Assembly (NCBI RefSeq): GCF_039649665.1
Contig: NZ_JBDJAW010000048.1
Coordinates: 1-55,087, forward strand
Length of the DNA: 55,087 nt
Origin: Microbispora sp. ZYX-F-249
GTDB taxonomy: Bacteria > Actinomycetota > Actinomycetes > Streptosporangiales > Streptosporangiaceae
Direction of reading: 5' to 3'
Part shown: positions 15,401-23,852 of the stretch, piece by piece
How positions within the stretch are numbered: position 1 is the first letter of the stretch
How the letters are laid out: every line of letters begins with the position of its first letter
Made by a program: the position numbers and the translations under genes
Notes under the pieces: generated by a model
What the model was told of the DNA's origin: nothing
Database searches by the model: none
The model's input: the letters and a program-made list of their open reading frames with translations, nothing else

Positions 15401-16645
15401 TCATGATTTCCTCGCCGGTTCCGGTACGGGCGGGACGCCGCCGATCGCGCTTCGGCGCATCAGCGGCAGCCGGAGGACGAACCGCGCGCCGCGGGGGGAG
15501 TCCTCGATCCGCAGGGTTCCCCGATGGGCCCGGGCGATGTCGCGGGAGATCGCGAGACCCAGCCCGGTTCCGCCGGCGTCCCTGCGCCGTCCCTCGTCCA
15601 GCCGGGTGAACCGCTCGAAGACCCGCTCGCGGTCGGCGGGTGCGATGCCGTTCCCGTCGTCGGTCACCGTCACGACCGCGTCGCCGCCGGCGGACCCGAC
15701 CCGGACCGTGACGCCGGTCGCCGCGTGCCTGCGCGCGTTGCTCAGCAGATTGCTCATCACCCGCGCCAGTTGCACCCGCGAGGCGTGCACCCACACGTCC
15801 CCGGTCACGTGGACCTCCACGGGCGTACGGCCGGGGTGCGCCTGCACCTCCTCGGTCACCAGCGCGCCGAGGTCGATCGGCTCGGGCGGCGCGGGCCGGC
15901 CGCCATGTTGCCCGGCCGTGGCCAGCACATCCTGCACGATCGCCTCCAGCCGGCCGGTGGCCGACAGCGCCCCCCGGATGGCGTCGTGGGCGGCGACGTG
16001 GTCGGGGTAGAGCAGCGCTTCCTCCAGGTGCACCCGCAGGCCCGCGATCGGCGTCCTGAGCTCGTGGGAGGTGACGGAGGCGAGCCGGAACTGCTGCTCC
16101 ACCGGGCGCAGCGTCCGGCCCGTGATCCACCACGTCACCCCGCCGCCGATCAGGACGATGAGGAGCGCGCCCCCCGCGATGAGGTATTCGAGGTGGTGCG
16201 TCGCCAGGAGGGGCGGCTCGGCGGTGCCCGCGTAGACGACGGGGGCGTCGGGGGCCGTCGAGACCCGGTTGGCCATGAGCAGGACGCACCGCCCGCCCGG
16301 CCCGCACTCGACGCGCCGCTCGAGCCGGTCGTCCGGCCCGGGCCTGACAGTGCTCAGGGGCGGCCGGCCGGTCGCCGCCGGGCTGGCGTGGACGACCCTG
16401 CCCCGCGCGTCCACCAGCTGAACCAGGTCGACGTCGCCCGTCCCGGGGGCGGCGTGCGGGAGAGTGCCGTTGCGCACCTGGGCGCTCCACGAGGCGGCGA
16501 CCTGCTCGGCGTCGAAGAACACCCGGTCTTCGACGCCGTAGCGGATCGCCAGGTCCAGGCTCACGCCGCCCAGGACCGTCAACAGGAGGGACAGCACCGC
16601 CACGGCTGTCGTGTAGCGCTTCTGGATCGAGCGCAGGAACGGCAT
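15401..16645 (-). CDS. Orphan sensor histidine kinase
   Basis: 414 residues: TM1 (about 14-34), extracytoplasmic sensor (about 35-150), TM2 (155-176), phosphoacceptor box S-H-E-L-R-T-P with His194, then the ATPase domain with N-box M-S-N-L-L-S-N-A-R, D-D-G-N-G-I-A-P and G-G-T-G-L-G-L-A-I. All catalytic boxes are intact. No response regulator gene occurs in the window, so its partner is elsewhere. Start ATG 16645; an in-frame GTG at 16651 is possible. Its promoter region carries a palindrome shared with the region upstream of the TetR gene at 16726. Confidence 0.88.
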   Translation of the reverse strand: MPFLRSIQKRYTTAVAVLSLLLTVLGGVSLDLAIRYGVEDRVFFDAEQVAASWSAQVRNGTLPHAAPGTGDVDLVQLVDARGRVVHASPAATGRPPLSTVRPGPDDRLERRVECGPGGRCVLLMANRVSTAPDAPVVYAGTAEPPLLATHHLEYLIAGGALLIVLIGGGVTWWITGRTLRPVEQQFRLASVTSHELRTPIAGLRVHLEEALLYPDHVAAHDAIRGALSATGRLEAIVQDVLATAGQHGGRPAPPEPIDLGALVTEEVQAHPGRTPVEVHVTGDVWVHASRVQLARVMSNLLSNARRHAATGVTVRVGSAGGDAVVTVTDDGNGIAPADRERVFERFTRLDEGRRRDAGGTGLGLAISRDIARAHRGTLRIEDSPRGARFVLRLPLMRRSAIGGVPPVPEPARKS

Positions 16646-16695
16646 CGGCCTCACCAATCTCCTGCCGCACCCGTGGACGGTCGGGACCACGATGC

Positions 16696-16723
16696 GCAAA
16701 TTGGACGATTTCGTCCACTTTGC
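16696..16723. promoter_or_regulatory. TetR operator in the histidine kinase promoter region
   Basis: 12-base arms GCAAATTGGACG (16696-16707) and CGTCCACTTTGC (16712-16723) around ATTT, one mismatch. The core TGGACG-N4-CGTCCA recurs at 17460-17475. The site is 51 bases before the kinase start and just after the TetR gene. Confidence 0.7.
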
Positions 16724-16725
16724 GG

Positions 16726-17385
16726 TCAGGTGTCGGATTGTGTCAAATCGGCGACAGGGATCCTGACGTGGGCTTTCACGTGGTCCAACGCCATGTCCAA
16801 GGCGACCGCGAGGGGCCGTTCGTCCTGCATGGTCTCGGCGAGCAGGTAGCCGCCCTGCAGGGCGGCGATGACCGCGACGGCGAGCTCCCGGGGATCGGTG
16901 CCGGGGTCGAGCTCGCCGCTGTCGCGCATCCGGGCGAGGCCGTCGGCGAGCAGTCCCTGCCAGGTGTCGAAGACGGCCGCAAGGGAGCGGCGGGCGTCGT
17001 CGTGACGACAGGAGAGCTCGTTGGCCAGTGAGCCGATGGGACACCTGTAGGGTTCGCCGCGCTCCCGGCGGCTCGTCACCAGCCAGTCGCGCCATCGCTC
17101 GAGATCTCGCATCGAGCGCACCTGGTCGAGTTGCGGCTTGTGTGCGGAGACCATGCGATGCTTCCGCATCGCGATCACCTCGGCGATCAGGGCTTCCTTG
17201 TCCGGGAAGTAGTGATAGAGCTGTGACTTGCTGATGCCGCAGGCGTCCACCACCTGATCGAGGGTCGTCGCCGCGACACCCTGCCTGAACATGAGGTCGG
17301 AGGCGGTGGCGACGATACGGTCGCGGGTGGCCGCCCCGCGCGCGGTGAGCCGTGGGGGATCCTTCCTCGGCCCTCGATCGGCCAT
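16726..17385 (-). CDS. TetR/AcrR family regulator (LmrA/YxaF-like)
   Basis: 219 residues. Helix-turn-helix at about 35-65 (A-A-T-T-L-D-Q-V-V-D-A-C-G-I-S-K-S-Q-L-Y-H-Y-F), and the C-terminal domain has the R-C-P-I-G-S-L-A-N-E-L signature of the LmrA/YxaF branch. The protein probably represses itself and the downstream kinase gene, since the same palindrome lies upstream of both. ATG 17385. The ligand is unknown. Confidence 0.9.
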   Translation of the reverse strand: MADRGPRKDPPRLTARGAATRDRIVATASDLMFRQGVAATTLDQVVDACGISKSQLYHYFPDKEALIAEVIAMRKHRMVSAHKPQLDQVRSMRDLERWRDWLVTSRRERGEPYRCPIGSLANELSCRHDDARRSLAAVFDTWQGLLADGLARMRDSGELDPGTDPRELAVAVIAALQGGYLLAETMQDERPLAVALDMALDHVKAHVRIPVADLTQSDT

Positions 17386-17457
17386 GCGACAACCCCGCCT
17401 TCGGGCACGCGGCCCCGCTGGAGATGACCCTCAATAATATGCGACATACCACCATAA

Positions 17458-17477
17458 ACTGGACGGAATCGTCCAGT
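17458..17477. promoter_or_regulatory. TetR operator upstream of its own gene
   Basis: Perfect palindrome, arms ACTGGACG and CGTCCAGT around GAAT, 73 bases upstream of the TetR start. Its core TGGACG-N4-CGTCCA equals that at 16702-16717. The surrounding 17430-17460 is AT-rich and probably holds the promoter. Confidence 0.7.
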
Positions 17478-17662
17478 GGGCCGTCCGGCCCCGCGCTCCG
17501 TCCGGCGGCCGGTCGCGCCGGGGGCCTGCCGCCACGCGGGGGAGCGCCGGATCAGGCGCCGGCGGCCCGGCGTCCGGTGCCCGGCGGGTGGGATACGTTT
17601 CTAGCTGGGCGCCGGGCCGGCGAGCGGCCCATCGCCCGCGGAACACGAGGAGACCAGGCACG

Positions 17663-18589
17663 TTGCCCGACACGCACGACCCCACAGGCACCGGCGCGGA
17701 CGCTCCGAGCGGCCCCGGCGGCGGGCGGCCCGGCCTGCGGGCCGACTGCGCGAACTGCTTCGGGCTGTGCTGCGTCGCGCTGCCCTTCGCCGCCTCGGCC
17801 GACTTCGCGATCACCAAGGACGCCGGGCGGCCGTGCCCCAACCTGCGGGACGACTTCCGGTGCGGCATCCACGCCCGGCTGCGCGACAGCGGCTTCGCCG
17901 GCTGCACCGTCTACGACTGCTTCGGCGCCGGGCAGAAGGTCTCGCAGGTCACCTTCGGACGCAGCTGGCGGGACGAACCGCGGACCGCGGACCGGATGTT
18001 CGAGGTCTTCCCGGTCATGCGGCACCTGCACGAGCTGCTGTGGTACCTGGACGAGGCGCTGTCCCTGCCGGCGGCCCGCCCGATCCACCCCGAACTGCGC
18101 GGCGCGTTCGAGGAGACCGAGCGCCTGACGGCGGGCACCCCCGACGACCTGCTGGACGTGGACGTCGCCGCCCACCGCGAGAAGGTCAACGTGCTGCTGC
18201 TGCGGACCAGCGAGCTGGTGCGGGCGTCGGCCGGGGGCCGCGCCCCCGACCGCAGGGGAGCCGATCTCATCGGCGCCCGGCTGAGGAAGGCCGACCTGCG
18301 CGGAGCCAACCTGAGGGGCGCCTACCTCATCGGGGCGGACCTGCGGGGGGCCGACCTGCGCTGGGCGGACCTCATCGGAGCCGACCTGCGCGGCGCCGAT
18401 CTCGGCGGAGCCGACCTCACCGGGAGCGTCTTCCTCACCCAGGTCCAGGTGAACGCGGCCAAGGGGGACGAGGCCACCAAGCTGCCCGCCGGCCTCACCC
18501 GGCCGTCGCACTGGTCGGGCCCCGCGGCCCATCCGCCCGCGGCGGCGGGCCGGGCGTCCGTGCGCCGGCCGCGCCCCCGCCGCCGCTGA
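17663..18589 (+). CDS. Pentapeptide-repeat protein with N-terminal Cys-rich domain
   Basis: 308 residues. The Cys-rich region (about 15-75) contains C-A-N-C-F-G-L-C-C, G-R-P-C-P-N-L, F-R-C-G-I-H and F-A-G-C-T-V-Y-D-C-F-G-A-G-Q, resembling YkgJ-type metal-chelating modules. The middle is helical. Near residues 195-265 lie about ten A-D-L-x-G repeats (A-D-L-R-G-A-N-L-R-G) that fold as a right-handed beta-helix. Start: TTG 17663 with GAGGAG about ten bases upstream. The last 95 bases overlap the convergent SARP gene. The fused architecture is found in actinomycetes; its function is unknown. Confidence 0.82.
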   Translation: MPDTHDPTGTGADAPSGPGGGRPGLRADCANCFGLCCVALPFAASADFAITKDAGRPCPNLRDDFRCGIHARLRDSGFAGCTVYDCFGAGQKVSQVTFGRSWRDEPRTADRMFEVFPVMRHLHELLWYLDEALSLPAARPIHPELRGAFEETERLTAGTPDDLLDVDVAAHREKVNVLLLRTSELVRASAGGRAPDRRGADLIGARLRKADLRGANLRGAYLIGADLRGADLRWADLIGADLRGADLGGADLTGSVFLTQVQVNAAKGDEATKLPAGLTRPSHWSGPAAHPPAAAGRASVRRPRPRRR

Positions 18590-20612
18590 GCGAAGCGTCC
18601 CCGCTCGTCTCGTGGCCGAGCGCGGCGGCGAGGTCGTCCAGGCACGCCGCCACCGGGCCGAGCGTCAGCGCGCCGCTGCCCGCCCCGGCCAGTTCGCCCG
18701 CCGCGGGCACCAGCGCGGCGTACGCGCGTTCCATCGTCGTGCGGTCGCCGAGGGTGAGGGCCGCCCGGGCGGCCAGGCACCACAGGGCCTCCGTCAGCAG
18801 GTCGGGCGGCGGTTCGGGAAGTGCGCGCAGCGCCGCCGCGGCCTCCGTACGGCGGCCGCGCCCCAGCAGCACCAGAGGCCTGGCCCACGGCGCGTACGGC
18901 CCCCAATCGGCGTCTTCGCCGTCCGGTGCGGGCCGCGCGTGCCGCAGGCGCAGGCACAGCAGCGCGAGCGGCAGCAGGCCGCGCTCCATCCCGGGCATGC
19001 CGGCGCCGTCCAGCAGCCTCGCGGCCTCCCGGTAGGCGGCCTCGACCTCCTCCACCGGCGCTCGCCCGGTCGCGTCCAGGCGCAGCGCCCGGTACCACCC
19101 GGTGAACACCCGCACCAGGGGCCGCTCGTGCCGTACGGCCAGGCCTTCGGCGGCGGCGGCGTGCGCGTCGGCGGCCGGGAAGTCCGCGAGGGCCGACCGG
19201 GCCTGCATCCGGATGAGATGCCCGAGCACCTCGAAGGTGACCAGGCCGTGCCGCGCGGACAGGTCCACCAGTTCGGCGCCGATCCCGTCGCGGCGGGCGG
19301 CCAGGCCCGTGCGGTGGAAGGTCTGCATGAACACGCCGCTCAGCGCGAACGCCAGCAGCGCGGGGTCGTTCAGGCGGCGGGCGATCTCCTCGGCCTGCCG
19401 CGCCGCCCGCTGCCCGGGGCCGGAGCGGGCGCCGCGCGACTCCAGGGCGATGGTCGCCAGCAGCCGGGCGCGGGCCGCCTCGTGGCCGGAGTCCTGGTCA
19501 CCGGCGGCCTGATGATCAGGGGACAGGGCGGCCAGTGTGCGCCCGGCCGCCGCCACGATCCGCGCCGCCTGCACGGGGTCGTCGGAGCGGGTCCAGATGG
19601 CCGGGACGTCGAAGGCGCCGATCACCCGGGCGGTCAGCTCCGCGTCGCCCAGCTCCTCGGCCGCCTCGACGGCGGCCACGCGGTGCTCGCGGGCCGCCCG
19701 CAGACCGCCGCCCCCGGTCACGGCGAGATCGCGCAGCAGCCCGGCCGTCGACTCCAGGCGGGCCCGTGCCCCGGTGGCGACCGTGCGGTCGTACGCGGCC
19801 GTCGTCTCGGCCCACACCCGTTCGGCCGCGCCTGCGGTCCCGGCCGGGGTGGTGGGGTCGAGGTGGCCGGCCTGGCGCAGGATGTCGGTCTCCAGGCGGC
19901 GCAGCCCCGGGCCGGGGTCCACGCCGAGCTCGTCCACCAGCAGCGCCCGCGCCCGGCGCAGCACGGCCAGCGCGTCGCCCTGCCGCCCGCCGCGGTACAG
20001 CGCGAGCGCGAGCAGCCGCCAGGCCTCCTCGCGCCAGGGATGCCCGGCCGTGTGCGCGTCCAGGTCGGGCACCGCCTCGGCGGCCCGGCCCAGGGCCAGC
20101 AGCGTCTCGGCCCGGCGTTCGACCGCGTGCAGCCGCAGCTCGGCCAGGCGGGAGCGCTCGGCCCGGGCCCAGTCCTGGTCGGCGAACTCCGCGTAGGCGG
20201 GGCCGCGCCACCACCCCAGCGCCTCCTCCAGCCGCCCGAGCCCGTCTTCGGGCGGCAGCGTCGCGGCGGCGGCCACCGCGTGTTCGAAGCGCCAGGAGTC
20301 CACCGCGTCGGTCGCGGCCCGCAGCGCGTACCCGGGCCCCTCGGTCACCAGCAGCCGCGCCGGGGCGCGGGGCGGGCGGCCCGGTTCCAGCGCGCGGCGC
20401 AACGCCGCCACGAACGTCCGTACGGCCCCGAGCGCCCCCGCCGGTGGTTCGTCCCACAGATCGTCGACCAGGCGGGTGGCCGGGACGACGCGCCCGCGGG
20501 CGACGATCAGCCGGGCCAGCACAGCGCGGTGCCGTGGCCCCCTCAGGGCGATCGCGGCGCCGGCGCCGTCCCAGGCCGTCACCGGCCCCAGCACCCCGAA
20601 CGCGATCCCCAC
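18495..20612 (-). CDS. SARP (AfsR-family) transcriptional regulator with TPR-like C-terminus
   Basis: 705 residues. The winged-helix DNA-binding domain (about 1-95: F-G-V-L-G-P-V, A-V-L-A-R-L-I-V-A-R-G) is followed by a bacterial transcriptional activation domain (about 100-250: F-A-D-Q-D-W-A-R-A-E-R-S-R-L-A-E-L-R, E-E-A-W-R-L-L-A-L-A-L-Y-R-G-G-R-Q). There is no NB-ARC ATPase; the rest is helical, TPR-like. GTG start with GGAGGGG upstream. SARPs usually activate secondary-metabolite clusters, but no core biosynthetic gene is nearby, so the target may be the divergent hydrolase or a distant locus. The Gly/Pro-rich tail is encoded opposite the pentapeptide gene. Confidence 0.9.
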   Translation of the reverse strand: MGIAFGVLGPVTAWDGAGAAIALRGPRHRAVLARLIVARGRVVPATRLVDDLWDEPPAGALGAVRTFVAALRRALEPGRPPRAPARLLVTEGPGYALRAATDAVDSWRFEHAVAAAATLPPEDGLGRLEEALGWWRGPAYAEFADQDWARAERSRLAELRLHAVERRAETLLALGRAAEAVPDLDAHTAGHPWREEAWRLLALALYRGGRQGDALAVLRRARALLVDELGVDPGPGLRRLETDILRQAGHLDPTTPAGTAGAAERVWAETTAAYDRTVATGARARLESTAGLLRDLAVTGGGGLRAAREHRVAAVEAAEELGDAELTARVIGAFDVPAIWTRSDDPVQAARIVAAAGRTLAALSPDHQAAGDQDSGHEAARARLLATIALESRGARSGPGQRAARQAEEIARRLNDPALLAFALSGVFMQTFHRTGLAARRDGIGAELVDLSARHGLVTFEVLGHLIRMQARSALADFPAADAHAAAAEGLAVRHERPLVRVFTGWYRALRLDATGRAPVEEVEAAYREAARLLDGAGMPGMERGLLPLALLCLRLRHARPAPDGEDADWGPYAPWARPLVLLGRGRRTEAAAALRALPEPPPDLLTEALWCLAARAALTLGDRTTMERAYAALVPAAGELAGAGSGALTLGPVAACLDDLAAALGHETSGDASLSGGGGAAGARTPGPPPRADGPRGPTSATAG

Positions 20613-20726
20613 CTGCGGCTCCCCTCCAGGTCACGGCACCTGTCACGGTAGCGCGCTGACCGGATGCTCATTCACGCCCGGCAGCCTTGGCGGCACATCC
20701 GATCCCGCACAGAAAGAGAGCGCGTC

Positions 20727-21605
20727 ATGGCGCCAGTCCTTCCCGGTTTCGACTACCTGCGCGTGCCGGTCGCCGACGGCGTGTCGCTGAATGCGGCCGT
20801 CGCCGGGTCGGGGAGCCCGATCGTGCTGCTGCACGGCTTCCCCCAGACCCACCTGATGTGGCGGCACGTCGCCGCGGACCTGGCCGACGGCCACACCGTG
20901 ATCTGTCCCGACCTTCGCGGCTACGGCGACAGTGACAAGCCGGCCGAGGCCGGCCGGGAGACCTATTCCAAGCGCACGATGGCCGCCGACGTCGTCGCCC
21001 TGGCGCGGGCGCTGGGACACGAGCGGTTCGCGCTGGCCGGGCACGACCGCGGGGCCCTGGTCGCCTTCCGCGCCGGGCTCGACCACCCGGCGGCCGTCAG
21101 CCACCTGGCCTGCCTCGACGTGCTGCCCACGCTGGACATGTGGGAGGTGATGCACGGCGCCGCCGCCGCCGTCGGGTTTCATCTTCATCTGATGGCCCAG
21201 CCGCCCGGCCTGCCCGAGCGGATGATCGACGCGAGCGCGGACGCGTTCTTCGGCCACTTCCTCGACCTGTGGACCCTTGACCGCGGGGCGATCCCCGGCG
21301 ACGTACGCGCCGCCTACCTGCACGCCTGCCGCGCGGCGGTGCCCTCGATCGTGGCGGACTACCGCGCGTCGGCGGGGATCGACGTGGACCACGACCGGGC
21401 GGACCGGGAGGCCGGGAACCGGCTGCGGATGCCGGTGACCGTGCTCCAGCAGGACTGGGGGGCCGAGCTCGGCTACGACGCCGCGGCGCTGTGGGGCGCC
21501 TGGGCCCCCGACCTGGTGCACTCCACGGTCGCCTGCGGGCATTTCATGGCCGAGGAGGCCCCGGCGGTGGTCGCCGGGGCCCTGCGCGCCCTCCTCACCC
21601 GCTGA
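20727..21605 (+). CDS. Alpha/beta hydrolase, haloacetate dehalogenase-like
   Basis: 292 residues with the dehalogenase/epoxide hydrolase pattern: L-L-H-G-F-P-Q-T-H-L-M-W oxyanion region, D-L-R-G-Y-G-D-S, nucleophile Asp107 in G-H-D-R-G-A, and catalytic His in G-H-F-M-A-E-E. Overall order and spacing (A-Q-P, D-Y-R-A, E-A-G-N) match fluoroacetate dehalogenases. In those enzymes a His-Trp pair helps bind the halide; here His is kept but the next residue is Leu (F-H-L-H), so defluorination is doubtful. ATG 20727 follows AGAAAGAGAG. Divergent from the SARP gene. Confidence 0.82.
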   Translation: MAPVLPGFDYLRVPVADGVSLNAAVAGSGSPIVLLHGFPQTHLMWRHVAADLADGHTVICPDLRGYGDSDKPAEAGRETYSKRTMAADVVALARALGHERFALAGHDRGALVAFRAGLDHPAAVSHLACLDVLPTLDMWEVMHGAAAAVGFHLHLMAQPPGLPERMIDASADAFFGHFLDLWTLDRGAIPGDVRAAYLHACRAAVPSIVADYRASAGIDVDHDRADREAGNRLRMPVTVLQQDWGAELGYDAAALWGAWAPDLVHSTVACGHFMAEEAPAVVAGALRALLTR

Positions 21606-21635
21606 GCCGGGCGCCCGACGCCTTCCCGCGATCGG

Positions 21636-23219
21636 TCAGCAGGCGACGTCGGCGGGCGGGAGCGTCCCGGTGGTGAGGAAGGCGTCGACGGCGCCGTTGA
21701 GGCAGGCGTCGCCGAAGGCGGGGTACGGCGCGTGGGTGTGGGCGTCGATGGTCACCAGGCGTGAGCCGGGGATGTGCGCCGCGACGGCGCGGCTGTTGGC
21801 GACCGGGACGGCCACGTCGCGCAGCGCCGCGGTCACCAGGACCCCGGGCGCGTGGTTGGCCGACAGCCGCACCGGCTCGTCCTTGATCCGGGGCCAGAAG
21901 GCGCACGGCGTGATGTTGGCGTTGGCCGGCCCGAACAACGGATACCGCGCGCCGTAGGAGGCGAGGTCGCGCAGGTAGTCGTGGGGGTCGCGCGGCCAGG
22001 GGCCGTCCCCGCACCGGTAGGCCATGTTGGTCGCGGTGTGGTTGTCTGCGGGGACGCCCGGGACCCCGGCGGGCGGCAGCGGCCGGAGGGGGAACGGCAC
22101 GAACGGCTCCCGCCCGGCGGCGAGGTCGGCGAAGGCCGCCGCGACCAGCCCGAAGGTACGCTCGTCGTAGATGCCGGCCACGAGCAGCGACCCCAGCTCG
22201 CCGCCGGTCCAGGCGCGTCCCGCGACGACGAGAGGGCTCGTCGCGGCGCGGCGGATGAGCCCGGTCACGGCGTCGGTGACCTCCTGCGCGGTGGCGCCGA
22301 GGCCGTAGTCGGCGTCCCGCGCGGCCGTCCAGGCGGCGAAGGCGGCCGTCCCGGCCTCGAAGGCCGGGGTGCGCGCCAGCTCGTAGGCCCGCCACGCCGT
22401 GTCGCCGTAGGGCGGGCTGTCCAGCACGAACCTGTCCACCCGGCCCGGGAACAGGGTGCTGTAGGTCGCCCCGAGCATCCCCGCGTACGACCCGCCGAGG
22501 TAGGAGATCTTCTCCTCGCCGAGCGCCGCCCGGATGACGTCCATGTCCCGGGCCGCGTTCGCGGTGGTGGCGTGCGGCAGCGCCCACCCGGCGGCGCGCA
22601 CGCAGTCGCGGGCGTACGCGCGGGCCTCGGCGGCGTCGGCGGGAAAGCTCCCGGGGGTGGCGGTGCGCACCCAGTAGCCGCCGGTCTCCTCCAGGTCCTG
22701 CCCGCAGCCGATGGGAGTGCTCCGCTCGACGAAGCGCATGTCGAAGCCGATCAGGTCGTAGCGCGCCCGCACCTGCGGGGACAGCTGAGGCGCCAGGGCC
22801 GACGGCAGCGGCACACCCGGCCCGCCGGGTCCGCCCCCGGTGGTGAGCAGCACGCCCCGGCGGCGGGCCGGATCGGTCGCCGGCAGCCGCGAGATCACGA
22901 TCGTGATCGTCCGGCCGCGGGGACGGCGGTAGTCGAGCGGCACGGTGACCTCCGCGCAGCGCAGGGCCGGGTCGTCCACGCCCGCGCAGTCGCCCCAGCG
23001 CAGCTGCCGCCCCGGCGGGCCCTGCCGCGTGTCCTCGCCCGGATGCGGCCGTGGTGCGAAGGCCGCCGCGCCCTCGACGCCCTGCACGCCCTGCACGCCC
23101 TGCACCCTTTGCGCTTCCGCCGTCGCCGGGGCCGCCGCCACCGGCGAGAGCAGCACGACCGATGCCACCGTGGTTGCCGTGATCGCCGCGATCCGCGACG
23201 CGCCCGCCCAGTCCGCCAT
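21636..23219 (-). CDS. Secreted alpha/beta hydrolase, tripeptidyl-aminopeptidase type (TAP-like C-terminus)
   Basis: 527 residues. The signal peptide (about 1-36) ends A-A-A-P-A-T-A-E-A. The catalytic core has G-G-G-P-G-G-P-G, nucleophile elbow G-G-S-Y-A-G-M and the final His in A-H-T-H-A-P-Y-P-A-F, with a TAP-like C-terminal domain. Family members (SlpD/E, Tap) release peptides outside the cell. Right after the signal peptide is a V-Q-G repeat caused by a 9-bp tandem repeat. The ATG at 23219 has no clear ribosome site. Confidence 0.85.
   Translation of the reverse strand: MADWAGASRIAAITATTVASVVLLSPVAAAPATAEAQRVQGVQGVQGVEGAAAFAPRPHPGEDTRQGPPGRQLRWGDCAGVDDPALRCAEVTVPLDYRRPRGRTITIVISRLPATDPARRRGVLLTTGGGPGGPGVPLPSALAPQLSPQVRARYDLIGFDMRFVERSTPIGCGQDLEETGGYWVRTATPGSFPADAAEARAYARDCVRAAGWALPHATTANAARDMDVIRAALGEEKISYLGGSYAGMLGATYSTLFPGRVDRFVLDSPPYGDTAWRAYELARTPAFEAGTAAFAAWTAARDADYGLGATAQEVTDAVTGLIRRAATSPLVVAGRAWTGGELGSLLVAGIYDERTFGLVAAAFADLAAGREPFVPFPLRPLPPAGVPGVPADNHTATNMAYRCGDGPWPRDPHDYLRDLASYGARYPLFGPANANITPCAFWPRIKDEPVRLSANHAPGVLVTAALRDVAVPVANSRAVAAHIPGSRLVTIDAHTHAPYPAFGDACLNGAVDAFLTTGTLPPADVAC
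23079..23105. repeat. 9-bp tandem repeat in the hydrolase N-terminus
   Basis: Three perfect copies of GCCCTGCAC, preceded by a degenerate fourth (GCCCTCGAC). Encodes V-Q-G repeats just after the signal peptide cleavage site. The unit keeps the frame, so copy number may vary harmlessly. Confidence 0.85.
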
Positions 23220-23429
23220 GACGCACACACTGATCAACGGAAGCCGCGCGCGCCAACGGCCCGGGTCCGCGTGGCGGCCGGCGGGGGAGTGCGTGCTGCT
23301 CCGGGACACGGCCCCCGTGCCCGGGCGTGAAACTTTCCCTTGCGCGTGAGACCGTGTCCGGATCGGGCGGCCGGCTCCGACGTCCCTTGCGCGGCGGTGC
23401 GGCAGGCGCCCGCCGGGAAGGAGCGAACC

Positions 23430-23852
23430 GTGAAATACATGATCATGCTGTACGGCTCGCAGCAGGACTACGACGTCCTCGAGGGACGGCCTGGGCACAC
23501 ACCCGCCTGGTCGGCCGACGACGTCGCGGCGATGCACGCGTTCATGACGGAGTGGAACGACGACCTGGTGAAGTCGGGCGAGTTCGTCGACGCCCAGGGC
23601 CTGACCGCCCCCGTCCACGCCCGCAGGATCCGGCTGCGCGAGGGCGTGCCCGTCGTCACCGACGGCCCGTACGCCGAGACCGAGGAGGTGCTGGCGGGCT
23701 ACACGATCGTCGAGTGCGGCAGCTTCGACCGGGCGACGCAGATCGCCGCGCGACTGGCGCACACCCCGCATCCCGAGGGCGCGGCCCTGGCGCACGAGTG
23801 GTACGTGGACGTGCGTCCGATCGCCGGGTCGCAGGCCGAGCCGGAGCTGTGA
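23430..23852 (+). CDS. YCII/DGPF-domain protein
   Basis: 140 residues with the family core K-Y-M-I-M-L-Y and the signature T-D-G-P-Y-A-E-T-E-E-V-L-A-G-Y. The GTG at 23430 is preceded by AAGGAG. It overlaps the ECF sigma gene by GTGA. This pairing is the standard ECF42 neighbourhood, where the DGPF protein is thought to be sigma target and possible partner. The preceding 210 bases to the divergent hydrolase hold a GC hairpin (CCGGGACACGG with CCGTGCCCGG) and no gene. Confidence 0.92.
   Translation: MKYMIMLYGSQQDYDVLEGRPGHTPAWSADDVAAMHAFMTEWNDDLVKSGEFVDAQGLTAPVHARRIRLREGVPVVTDGPYAETEEVLAGYTIVECGSFDRATQIAARLAHTPHPEGAALAHEWYVDVRPIAGSQAEPEL

Noticed and set aside
14550..20612. A secondary-metabolite biosynthetic cluster suggested by the SARP regulator and methyltransferase
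   Set aside because: No polyketide, peptide, terpene or lanthipeptide core enzyme occurs anywhere in the window.
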